From assembly GCA_028709985.1 (NCBI GenBank), contig JAQUTB010000103.1, positions 1-6,435 on the forward strand: a DNA stretch of 6,435 bases, in the 5' to 3' direction. Position 1 is the first letter of the stretch. Each line of letters opens with the position of its first letter. Under the pieces are notes generated by a model. It did no database searches. It was given only the letters and a program-made list of their open reading frames with translations, and was not told where the DNA came from. Positions 1-5,496 of the stretch are shown in pieces. A program made the translations under genes and the position numbers. The DNA is from Dethiosulfovibrio sp. (lineage in GTDB: Bacteria > Synergistota > Synergistia > Synergistales > Dethiosulfovibrionaceae).

Positions 1-14
1 ACGAAGTTTTCCAT
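1..14 (-). CDS. Start of a downstream gene (partial), probably TRAP small membrane subunit
   Basis: Only the first four codons and part of a fifth are inside the window (Met-Glu-Asn-Phe, then GT, so probably Val). The start is believable because a full AAGGAGG Shine-Dalgarno sequence lies 6 nt upstream of the ATG, on the same strand as the solute-binding protein gene that ends 64 nt earlier. Most TRAP operons place the small four-helix DctQ subunit, or a DctQM fusion, directly after the binding protein. That makes this the likely identity, but it rests on gene order alone and no protein sequence supports it. Confidence 0.55.
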
Positions 15-20
15 ATGAAA

Positions 21-28
21 CCCTCCTT
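21..28 (-). promoter_or_regulatory. Ribosome binding site of the partial downstream gene
   Basis: On the minus strand this reads AAGGAGGG, a near-perfect anti-16S match, 6 nt before the ATG at 14-12. It is the main evidence that a gene begins at the left edge of the window. Confidence 0.7.
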
Positions 29-35
29 ATTTAAA

Positions 36-67
36 AGAGGCTGGCGAAGACGCTCTCGCCAGCCTCT
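36..67 (-). terminator. Intercistronic stem-loop after the TRAP binding-protein gene
   Basis: A perfect 12-bp inverted repeat (36-47 pairing with 56-67, AGAGGCTGGCGA as the left arm) encloses an 8-nt loop. It starts 11 nt after the binding-protein stop codon. On the minus strand it is followed by TTTAAATAAGG, which is only a weak U-tract, and then directly by the ribosome binding site of the next gene. It could be a partial terminator or a 3'-end stabiliser that lets the binding protein be made in excess over the membrane subunits. A full terminator is less likely because the next gene has no room for its own promoter. Confidence 0.7.
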
Positions 68-78
68 CGATAGACGAC

Positions 79-1086
79 CTAGAGGTCCTTCTTTATCCTC
101 TCAAGGGTCTCCTCTCCGTAGGTCTCAGCCAGTTTCGGCCAAGTGTTGGCCCTGATGTGCTTGGCCAGTGCCTCTCTCTCGGCGTCGGAGACCTCTATTA
201 TCTCCACTCCCGCCTCCTGAAGCTTCTTCTGGAACTCCAGATCCTCGGTGGCGCTGTCGGCGAAGCTCTTGTCGGCCTCTACGTTGACCGCGTCCATAAG
301 GACCTTCTGATCCTCCGGGCTCATTGACTCCCAGAGCTTTTTATTGATGATGTAGGCGGTCTGGTCGAACAGACAGTTGTAGGGAACGTAGTATTTTATG
401 ACGTCCCTGAAACTGAGGTAGTTTATCTGGGACGATCCGCCGATCCAGCCGTCGCATACTCCGGTCTGAATGGCGCTGTAGGTGTCGGCGTAAGGTATGT
501 TTGTTGTCCTGTAGCCCATGTCCTCGGCGGTCTCCTTGTAGACCGCCACAGGGGCGACCCTTATCATGGCGTCTTTCTTGACGTTAGGGTCGGCGGGGCT
601 TTCGGGCTTCTTCGTCAGTCCGACTCCGATAAAGCCGTCTCCGTAAAGCCTGAGGAGCTTGACACCCAGCTTATCCAGGGAATTGTCTATGATCTCGTAG
701 ACGTAGGATCCCGGTGACAGCTGCTTTTTCATGTCCTCGCCGGAGGACGCCAGGAAAGGCAGGGAGCCTATCTCAAGCATCACGTCGAACTGACTGGGCA
801 GGAATATAAGGCCCATCTCTATGGAGCCTCGGCGGATCTCCTCGAACACCTGTGTGTAGTCCCCAAGCTGGTTTGCCGGGAAAACGTCCAGTTTTACCCT
901 TCCATCGGTTCCAGCCTCCACCTTTTCCTTTATGGTCTCCAGGGACTTGCTTCCCCTGTACTCCGGTGACGAAATTCCCGCCACCTTAAAGGGCTTAGTC
1001 TTCGCCTCGGAGGCCCCGGGCAGAGTGGCAAAACAGAAAGCCGCCACGGTCAACGCAAAAAACATCGATCTCTTACTGATAGACAT
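79..1086 (-). CDS. dctP: TRAP transporter solute-binding protein, DctP family
   Basis: Extracytoplasmic substrate-capture subunit of a tripartite ATP-independent (TRAP) transporter, which hands a carboxylate-type substrate to the membrane subunits. The chosen ATG gives 335 aa, a normal family length. Residues 1-28 form a signal peptide (Lys/Arg start, hydrophobic core, Ala-Ser-Glu-Ala cleavage site). The family pattern follows: QLGDYTQVFEEIRRGSIEMG near residues 73-92, then MIRV with Arg176 where these proteins hold the substrate carboxylate, then PYADTYSAIQTGVCDGW around 198-214. An in-frame GTG 48 nt upstream would put a charged 16-residue tail before the signal peptide and has no well-placed ribosome binding site, so the shorter start is preferred. 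The gene lies 49 nt after the iclR stop with no terminator between, so they are probably co-transcribed. The substrate cannot be read from sequence; a carboxylate or amino-acid derivative is usual. The usual GVVDGQE motif is altered here to GVCDGWI. Confidence 0.92.
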   Translation of the reverse strand: MSISKRSMFFALTVAAFCFATLPGASEAKTKPFKVAGISSPEYRGSKSLETIKEKVEAGTDGRVKLDVFPANQLGDYTQVFEEIRRGSIEMGLIFLPSQFDVMLEIGSLPFLASSGEDMKKQLSPGSYVYEIIDNSLDKLGVKLLRLYGDGFIGVGLTKKPESPADPNVKKDAMIRVAPVAVYKETAEDMGYRTTNIPYADTYSAIQTGVCDGWIGGSSQINYLSFRDVIKYYVPYNCLFDQTAYIINKKLWESMSPEDQKVLMDAVNVEADKSFADSATEDLEFQKKLQEAGVEIIEVSDAEREALAKHIRANTWPKLAETYGEETLERIKKDL

Positions 1087-1094
1087 ATGTTCCT

Positions 1095-1100
1095 CTCCTT
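1095..1100 (-). promoter_or_regulatory. Ribosome binding site that fixes the dctP start
   Basis: AAGGAG on the minus strand lies 8 nt before the ATG at 1086-1084. This spacing supports the start at 1086 over the GTG at 1134, whose signal peptide would be internal. Confidence 0.75.
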
Positions 1101-1135
1101 CCCTATCTCGACCCTTACGGATCTCCCCTGACACA

Positions 1136-1888
1136 TTAACGCCTGAGCTGTAATTGAGTTCCTATTTCATCCGCCCCGTCCCTCAACCTCTGTAGCCAAA
1201 TGGGAAAAATCCCCTCCCCTACGGCCTCCACCGGAGCGCCGACGGACAGACAGCGATCGACCGCTCGGTTTTTGCCGAAAATTGGAACCGATAGACACCA
1301 CACCCCCAGAGAAAAGGATTGATCCTCAATGGAGTAACCCTGTTTGACTATGCGATCGTACTCCTCCAGGATCTCCGGTATGGACGTTAAGGTGTAAGAT
1401 GTCCTTTCCACGAGATCCGTCCTTGACAGAAGCTCCTGGATAAACACACGATCCTGATAGGCGGCCAGAAGCTTTGCCGACGCACCGGCGTTTATGGGGA
1501 CGCTCTTGCCGATAAAATCGTTGGCGTCGTAGATTCCACCTGGGCGACAACACTTGCAGGCAGGGTAGGCCCTGTCTCCCTCCCAGATGCTTATATAGAC
1601 AGTCTCCCCCAGCACCTGGCACAGGTTCGACAGGACCGGCGCAGCTATATCCTCTATGCCTATTAGCTTTGAGTAGACGTTGCCCATCCGAAGCACCACC
1701 GGTCCGAGATGATACTTCTTCGACGACCCCTCCTGAACCACGAAATTTTTCTCCTTGAGGGTCGACAGTATCTTGTGTAGCCCGCTTTTACCCATCCCCA
1801 TGGTGGAGGAAAGCTCCGATAGGGTGTAGTTGAAAGGAGGCTCCGCCAGGACTCTGAGCACTTCCATGCCTTTTAACAGACTGCTCAA
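1136..1888 (-). CDS. IclR-family transcriptional regulator
   Basis: DNA-binding regulator of the IclR family, probably controlling itself and the TRAP operon that follows. It is 250 aa from the TTG start used here, typical of the family. Residues 1-60 form the winged helix-turn-helix: SLLKGMEVLRVLAEPP, then LSELSSTMGMGKSGLHKILSTL as the recognition part, then the wing ending in KKYHLGP. The effector domain follows, with INAGASAKLLAA near 132-143 and the C-terminal IclR signature region GYSIEDQSFSLGVWCLSVPI at about 184-203. The longest reading starts at GTG 1894, but its AAGGAGG would be only 1 nt from the codon. TTG at 1888 is 7 nt away, so it is preferred. A CKCC cluster (Cys111, 113, 114) sits in the effector domain and is unusual. 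The family contains both repressors and activators; the position of the candidate operator favours autorepression. The ligand is unknown, plausibly the transporter's substrate or a metabolite of it. Confidence 0.9.
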   Translation of the reverse strand: MSSLLKGMEVLRVLAEPPFNYTLSELSSTMGMGKSGLHKILSTLKEKNFVVQEGSSKKYHLGPVVLRMGNVYSKLIGIEDIAAPVLSNLCQVLGETVYISIWEGDRAYPACKCCRPGGIYDANDFIGKSVPINAGASAKLLAAYQDRVFIQELLSRTDLVERTSYTLTSIPEILEEYDRIVKQGYSIEDQSFSLGVWCLSVPIFGKNRAVDRCLSVGAPVEAVGEGIFPIWLQRLRDGADEIGTQLQLRR

Positions 1889-1895
1889 AGGCACA

Positions 1896-1902
1896 CCTCC
1901 TT
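1896..1902 (-). promoter_or_regulatory. Ribosome binding site that decides the iclR start (TTG over GTG)
   Basis: The minus strand reads AAGGAGG, then T, GTG, CCT, TTG. The GTG is 1 nt from the Shine-Dalgarno, too close for normal initiation, while the TTG has an ideal 7-nt spacer. The next in-frame ATG is about 28 nt away, too far. Confidence 0.65.
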
Positions 1903-1946
1903 TTCCATATAGGAAACTATTTTTCCCTGGGAGAAACTAAGTTTAT
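1902..1946. promoter_or_regulatory. Candidate IclR operator: half-sites phased at 10 bp
   Basis: TTTCC (1902-1906), GGAAA (1912-1916) and TTTCC (1922-1926) are each separated by exactly 5 bp, so the arms alternate in orientation every 10 bp. A fourth near-match, AGAAA, sits at 1932-1936 in the same register. GAAACTA recurs at 1913 and 1933, 20 bp apart, and an 11-bp palindrome AAACT-A-AGTTT covers 1934-1944. The array spans the predicted iclR transcription start (about 1938) and the early leader, where bound protein would block transcription. GGAAA/TTTCC arms resemble the box described for E. coli IclR, but the spacer differs. Assignment to this regulator is inference. Confidence 0.5.
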
Positions 1947-1973
1947 CGTAGCAGAGGTTTTTGCACTTGTCAA
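1945..1973 (-). promoter_or_regulatory. Promoter of the iclR-TRAP operon
   Basis: A perfect -35 box TTGACA (1973-1968) is followed by a 17-bp spacer and TACGAT (1950-1945), 4 of 6 to the sigma-70 -10 consensus. The start would be near 1938, about 50 nt before the TTG start codon. The phased half-site array begins at the -10 box and runs downstream. Confidence 0.6.
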
Positions 1974-1994
1974 ATATTTGAGAAAAGATATTTT
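1967..1994 (+). promoter_or_regulatory. Candidate promoter of the protease gene
   Basis: TTGTCA (1967-1972, 5 of 6 to -35) is followed by a 16-bp spacer and TATTTT (1989-1994, 4 of 6 to -10). Its -35 overlaps the -35 of the opposite-strand iclR promoter almost completely, so the two promoters would compete for polymerase. A weaker alternative is TTGTGC (2004-2009) with TATAGA (2025-2030), but its spacer is only 15 bp. Neither is certain. Confidence 0.35.
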
Positions 1995-2049
1995 GAGCCA
2001 CTGTTGTGCTAATATCTGAATCAATATAGAAGGGAAAGGCCGGGATAGA

Positions 2050-3840
2050 ATGGTTCGTGTGAGGATGGCTTTATCTAAAGGTTGCTTTCGATTTACGCTC
2101 TGTCTGTTGTCCTGTTTTATGGTGCTCGGTGGGCCCCTCTACGCCACCGATATCGACGTTTTGGCCCTGATGGAGGAGAGGCAGAGGGCGGTGGCAAATA
2201 TGCTTGAATCCAGTATCCTCTACGTCTTGGTGGACGACGACGACTCCTACAGCATGGGAACCGCATTCGTGGTCGCAGATGGCTTCGCCCTGACCAACGC
2301 CCATGTGGTAGAGTCCGCCGGAGACATCCTGGTTATGAGCTCCTTTCAGAACCCCGTAAAGGCCAGGGTGGTCAAAAAAGAGTACAGCGGAGACACCGGA
2401 GGCAACGACTTCGCCCTGCTCAAGTTCACACCCTCCCCTAAACTGACGTCGGTAACCTTCACCAACAGGGTTAACCGTATGGACCGAGTCAGTGCCTGGG
2501 GATTTCCGGTTCTTGTGACCCAGTTTGACCAGAGCTTCGACGACATACTGGAGGGCAAGCTAAAAAAAGCCCCTCCTATGGTCTACACCGAGGGAACGGT
2601 TAACGCCCTGGTCGAGAAAAACAGACAGATGACGGTGATACACTCCGCCGCCATAGCAGGAGGAAACAGCGGTGGACCTCTGGTCAACGCCAGAGGAGAG
2701 GTGGTTGGTATTAACACCTGGGGGTACACAGAGGAAGACGAAGGGGCATTCGTAAACGCCTCAATTCCGACGGAGCGGATAGCTCCCTTTCTTCAAAGAT
2801 GCGGGATCTCCCCCCAGTTCTCACGGACGTCTCCTGCGCTGCCCCAGCTTCCTCCTATGTCACTACCTCAGGTGTCCCTTCCACAGGTAAGCCTGCCGGA
2901 GGTGGGGCAGTCGCCATCGTCGGAGATATCAAGCCTCAAGAAAATGGCCCAGTCCGGCGACAGCGACGCCCAGGCCGCCCTCGGCGCGATGTACTACGAC
3001 GGAGAGGACGTTCCCCAGGATACCGGTGAGGCCATCAAATGGCTGGAAAAGGCCTCAAAAGGGGGTAGCCTTGAGGCGAAGGCCCTGCTAGGGGTCATCC
3101 TTATATTCGAGGAAGACCACAGCGACCCGAACAGAGGGCTTTCGCTGCTTAAAGAGTCCTCCCGCTCCGACTCGGAAGGGGAGATCTTCTCGGTGCTCTC
3201 CAGGGTCTACTACGACGGAGATATATTCGGAATCCCGAGGGACGAGGATGAATCGTTCAAGTGGGCCCAGAAGGCCTCCGACAAAGGGGACGCCGACGGG
3301 ATCGCCATGCTTGCCATGCTCTACTACTTCGGCGAGGGAGTGGACGAAGACGACAAAAAGGCCCTCCAGCTGGCGGAAAAGGCGGTTAAGGCCGGAAGCT
3401 CATTGGGCAAAGCGGTTATGGCCTGGATGTACTACGACGGCGTGGCGGTAAAGGAGGACCTTAAAAAAGCCCTGGCTTTGGCTACCGACGCAGCGGAGGA
3501 TGACGAGCCATCCGCCCAGGGGCTGCTGGCCTACATGTATTTCTACGGCTACGGGGTCAAAGAGGATCACGACACCGCAGAGGGCTGGGCCAGGAGAGCG
3601 GTTGATCAGGGAAACGAGTTTGGATGGTTCGTCCTGGGATCGCTGTATATGGACGGAGTTGTGGTTGAAAAGGACCTTCCCATGGCCTGGGCCTACCTCG
3701 ACCTAGCCAACGAGAGATACGTATCCGACGCAGAGGAAGCTCTGGAGAAGCTGAATAAAAGGATGTCCTCAAAGGACCTCAAACGGGCCAAGGACATCCA
3801 GGACCGCTGGTTTAAGGAGTGGGGAGTTTCTAGGCGGTAG
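2050..3840 (+). CDS. Secreted HtrA-type serine protease with C-terminal Sel1-like repeats
   Basis: 596 aa. An N-terminal signal peptide (basic start, hydrophobic core about 14-33, likely cleavage after Tyr-Ala near residue 32) exports it to the envelope or outside. Residues about 52-250 form a trypsin-like domain of the HtrA/DegP type, with all three catalytic residues in their motifs: His85 in TNAHVV, Asp120 in NDFALL and Ser207 in GNSGGP. Instead of the PDZ domains usual after such a domain, there is a Pro-rich linker (about 257-292) and then about seven Sel1-like repeats of roughly 36 aa (306-557; the second is degenerate), which are helical protein-binding modules. The last 40 residues are a charged helix. 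The likely role is envelope protein quality control or processing of a partner held by the repeats; the substrate is unknown. The upstream ribosome binding site is weak (GGGA or AAAGG before the ATG), and a second in-frame ATG at 2065 is possible but has no better site. It diverges from iclR and ends at a terminator, so it is probably monocistronic. Confidence 0.88.
   Translation: MVRVRMALSKGCFRFTLCLLSCFMVLGGPLYATDIDVLALMEERQRAVANMLESSILYVLVDDDDSYSMGTAFVVADGFALTNAHVVESAGDILVMSSFQNPVKARVVKKEYSGDTGGNDFALLKFTPSPKLTSVTFTNRVNRMDRVSAWGFPVLVTQFDQSFDDILEGKLKKAPPMVYTEGTVNALVEKNRQMTVIHSAAIAGGNSGGPLVNARGEVVGINTWGYTEEDEGAFVNASIPTERIAPFLQRCGISPQFSRTSPALPQLPPMSLPQVSLPQVSLPEVGQSPSSEISSLKKMAQSGDSDAQAALGAMYYDGEDVPQDTGEAIKWLEKASKGGSLEAKALLGVILIFEEDHSDPNRGLSLLKESSRSDSEGEIFSVLSRVYYDGDIFGIPRDEDESFKWAQKASDKGDADGIAMLAMLYYFGEGVDEDDKKALQLAEKAVKAGSSLGKAVMAWMYYDGVAVKEDLKKALALATDAAEDDEPSAQGLLAYMYFYGYGVKEDHDTAEGWARRAVDQGNEFGWFVLGSLYMDGVVVEKDLPMAWAYLDLANERYVSDAEEALEKLNKRMSSKDLKRAKDIQDRWFKEWGVSRR
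2860..2904 (+). repeat. Three tandem Ser-Leu-Pro-x-Val repeats in the protease linker
   Basis: Codons 271-285 encode SLPQV, SLPQV and SLPEV in tandem, preceded by Pro-rich sequence (ALPQLPPM). The three copies use largely different synonymous codons (for example TCA, TCC and AGC for the serines). The protein repeat is therefore kept while the DNA repeat has decayed. It probably acts as an extended spacer between the protease domain and the Sel1 repeats. Confidence 0.7.
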
Positions 3841-3852
3841 GAGGGCCATGGA

Positions 3853-3896
3853 GCCCCCTTTGGTGCCCTGATATAGGCCACCAAAGGGGGCAATTT
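3853..3896 (+). terminator. Rho-independent-type terminator of the protease gene
   Basis: A 12-13 bp stem (GCCCCCTTTGGTG at 3853-3865 pairing with 3879-3891) closes a loop of about 13 nt that can pair further. It begins 12 nt after the stop codon. The following tract is AATTTCTGTG, only moderately T-rich, so termination may be incomplete. Confidence 0.7.
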
Positions 3897-3899
3897 CTG

Positions 3900-3908
3900 T
3901 GTTATCAT
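3900..3908 (+). promoter_or_regulatory. Candidate extended -10 promoter for the YwbE-type gene
   Basis: TG-T-TATCAT matches the extended -10 pattern TGnTATAAT with one mismatch. No -35 can be recognised, because that position falls inside the terminator stem upstream. The start would be near 3915, giving a leader of about 28 nt that contains the ribosome binding site. Confidence 0.35.
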
Positions 3909-3942
3909 TGCCGGTGTTTTTAAGAAAAAAGGAGGACTTTAC

Positions 3943-4137
3943 ATGTCAGGAGAGCTTAGAAAGGACATAAAACCGGGGCTGAAGGTTATGGTGGTCCAAA
4001 AGCAGGACCAGAGGAGCGGCAAGCTCACTGAGGGAATCGTCAGGGACATACTGACCAAAAGCCCCTCCCATCCCCACGGAATAAAGGTCCGTCTGGAGGA
4101 CGGAACGGTGGGAAGGGTGCAGGAAATAGTGGAATAA
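3943..4137 (+). CDS. ywbE: YwbE/DUF2196 family small protein
   Basis: A 64-aa soluble protein that matches the small, conserved YwbE family (DUF2196, also modelled as a short repeat protein) almost end to end. Recognisable blocks are RKDIKPGLKV (6-15), KQDQRSGKLTEG (20-31) and SPSHPHGIKVRLEDG (40-54), followed by VGRVQEI. Length is normal for the family. The many basic residues and the short beta-strand pattern with glycine turns suggest a small SH3-like barrel, possibly binding nucleic acid, but the family's function is not established to my knowledge. The start is secure: GGAGG lies 7 nt upstream of the ATG. The gene has hairpins on both sides and so looks like a single-gene transcript, independent of the protease before it and sbcDC after it. 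Confidence 0.88.
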   Translation: MSGELRKDIKPGLKVMVVQKQDQRSGKLTEGIVRDILTKSPSHPHGIKVRLEDGTVGRVQEIVE

Positions 4138-4141
4138 GCGA

Positions 4142-4174
4142 ACGGCCTTCCTGTTAGGGAGGTCGTCTTTTTTT
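4142..4174 (+). terminator. Rho-independent terminator after the YwbE-type gene
   Basis: A 10-bp stem (4142-4151 with 4157-4166, including two G-U pairs) and a TGTTA loop are followed by C and seven T residues. It begins 4 nt after the TAA stop. This is the clearest terminator in the window. Confidence 0.85.
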
Positions 4175-4181
4175 ATCGCGA

Positions 4182-4210
4182 TTGATTATCGATGAGGTTT
4201 TGCCTACAAT
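4182..4210 (+). promoter_or_regulatory. Promoter of sbcDC
   Basis: TTGATT (4182-4187, 4 of 6) and TACAAT (4205-4210, 5 of 6) are separated by exactly 17 bp, immediately after the preceding terminator. The transcription start would be near 4217. This rules out the in-frame ATG at 4192 as the sbcD start, since it lies between the two boxes. Confidence 0.6.
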
Positions 4211-4239
4211 GGATAAGGACAGAAAGGAGAGATTTACCT

Positions 4240-5487
4240 ATGGATCACTCTTCGCCGGGAATTAGGCTGCTTCACACCTCCGACTGGCATCTAGGCAGGG
4301 CCCTTTACGGGAAAAAAAGATACGACGAGTTCGAGGCATTTACGGACTGGCTTGCGACGACGGTTCAGGAAAAAGGCGTCCACGTCCTTGTCGTGGCGGG
4401 AGACGTATTCGACACCACCACCCCGAGCAACCGATCCCAGGAGCTTTATTACCGTTTTCTATGCCAGGTGGCTGGCTCCACCTGTAGACACGTTGTCGTA
4501 ATAGGAGGCAACCACGACTCTCCATCCTTCCTCGACGCCCCAAGGGAGCTGTTAAAGGCGCTGGAAGTCCACGTGGTGGGCAAGGCGGCAGAATCCCCGA
4601 AGGACGAGGTGTTGGTCCTCAAGGCCGAGGACGGAACCCCCGAGATGATCGTCTGCGCCGTGCCCTATCTCCGCGACAGGGACATCCGACAGGTTGATCC
4701 AGGGGAGACGGTCCAGGACAAAGAGCTAAAGATGGCGGAGGGCATAAAAGCCCACTATCAGGCGGTGGCGTCGCAGGCCAGGTCCATAAGGGAGGATCTT
4801 GGAATCGATATTCCCATAGTTGGGACGGGACACCTCTTTACCGCCGGAGGAACCACCGTAGAGGGCGACGGGGTCCGAGACCTCTACGAAGGATCCTTGG
4901 CCTACGTCAACTCGGCTATCTTCTTAGATAGCTTCGACTACACCGCTTTAGGGCACCTTCACGTCCCCCAGAAGGTCGACGGATCGGAGGTCGTGAGGTA
5001 CAGCGGATCCCCTATACCTATGGGATTTGGGGAGGCAGGGCAGATAAAGAGCCTCTGTCTCGTGGACTTTAACGGCAAAGATCCCTCTGTGCAGCTTGTA
5101 GACGTGCCGGTCTTTCAGAGGCTGGAGAGGATAAAGGGAGACCTGGAGGGTATCCTAAAGCGGATCTACGAGCTGTCCCTGAGCGGTTCAAAGATCTGGC
5201 TGGAGATAGTCTACGACGGAGATGAGGTTATAGGCGACCTGAGGGACAGACTGGAAAACGCCCTCTCCGACGACATGGAGATCCTCAGGCTCAAGGACAG
5301 CCGAGTTTTCCGGCAGGCCTTAGGCATGGAGTTTGAAGGGGAGTCCCTGGAGGACCTGGGAGAGGACGATGTCTTCCGCCGACTGCTTTGTGCCAGGGAA
5401 GTTCCAGAGGACCAGTGGCAGGAGCTTACCGAGACTTATGGCGAAATCGTCTCATCCCTTTTTGAGCAAGACCTCAAGGCGGAGTAG
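4240..5487 (+). CDS. sbcD: SbcD, nuclease subunit of the SbcCD complex
   Basis: Mre11-type, Mn-dependent nuclease that works with SbcC to cut DNA hairpins, palindromes and protein-blocked ends during repair and replication in the cytoplasm. It is 415 aa from the chosen start, close to the usual length of about 400. The metallophosphatase motifs appear in order: DWHLG (Asp15, His17), GDVFD (Asp55), GNHDS (Asn91, His92), GHLFT (His198) and GHLHVPQ (His239, His241). A capping and SbcC-contact region follows from about residue 270. The longer reading from ATG 4192 adds 16 residues (with Cys, Trp and Arg) before the conserved fold and lies upstream of the predicted transcript start. The ATG at 4240 has AAGGAG 10 nt before it, so it is used. 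sbcC begins 9 nt after the stop, making a two-gene operon. All active-site residues are present. Confidence 0.95.
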   Translation: MDHSSPGIRLLHTSDWHLGRALYGKKRYDEFEAFTDWLATTVQEKGVHVLVVAGDVFDTTTPSNRSQELYYRFLCQVAGSTCRHVVVIGGNHDSPSFLDAPRELLKALEVHVVGKAAESPKDEVLVLKAEDGTPEMIVCAVPYLRDRDIRQVDPGETVQDKELKMAEGIKAHYQAVASQARSIREDLGIDIPIVGTGHLFTAGGTTVEGDGVRDLYEGSLAYVNSAIFLDSFDYTALGHLHVPQKVDGSEVVRYSGSPIPMGFGEAGQIKSLCLVDFNGKDPSVQLVDVPVFQRLERIKGDLEGILKRIYELSLSGSKIWLEIVYDGDEVIGDLRDRLENALSDDMEILRLKDSRVFRQALGMEFEGESLEDLGEDDVFRRLLCAREVPEDQWQELTETYGEIVSSLFEQDLKAE

Positions 5488-5496
5488 GAGGAAGCC

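Noticed and set aside
1087..1134. N-terminal extension of the TRAP binding protein from a GTG at 1134
   Set aside because: It would place 16 mostly charged residues ahead of a clear signal peptide, and the well-spaced AAGGAG belongs to the ATG at 1086.
2050..2150. Possible lipoprotein signal (Leu-Leu-Ser-Cys) in the protease leader
   Set aside because: The hydrophobic stretch before that cysteine is too short, with an Arg only eight residues upstream. The hydrophobic core continues beyond it to an ordinary signal-peptidase site near Tyr-Ala.
2071..3908. Several 67-77 codon open frames on both strands inside and just past the protease gene
   Set aside because: They overlap a well-supported coding frame, show arginine/proline-rich out-of-frame composition, and have no domain pattern or ribosome binding site.
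4192..4239. N-terminal extension of SbcD from the upstream in-frame ATG
   Set aside because: The ATG lies between the -35 and -10 boxes and has no ribosome binding site. The conserved fold begins just after the ATG at 4240.
4209..4265. Short 18-codon open frame ATGGATAAGGAC... overlapping the sbcD start
   Set aside because: Its ATG overlaps the predicted -10 box, so it would lie upstream of the transcript start. It has no good ribosome binding site and does not look like a known leader peptide.
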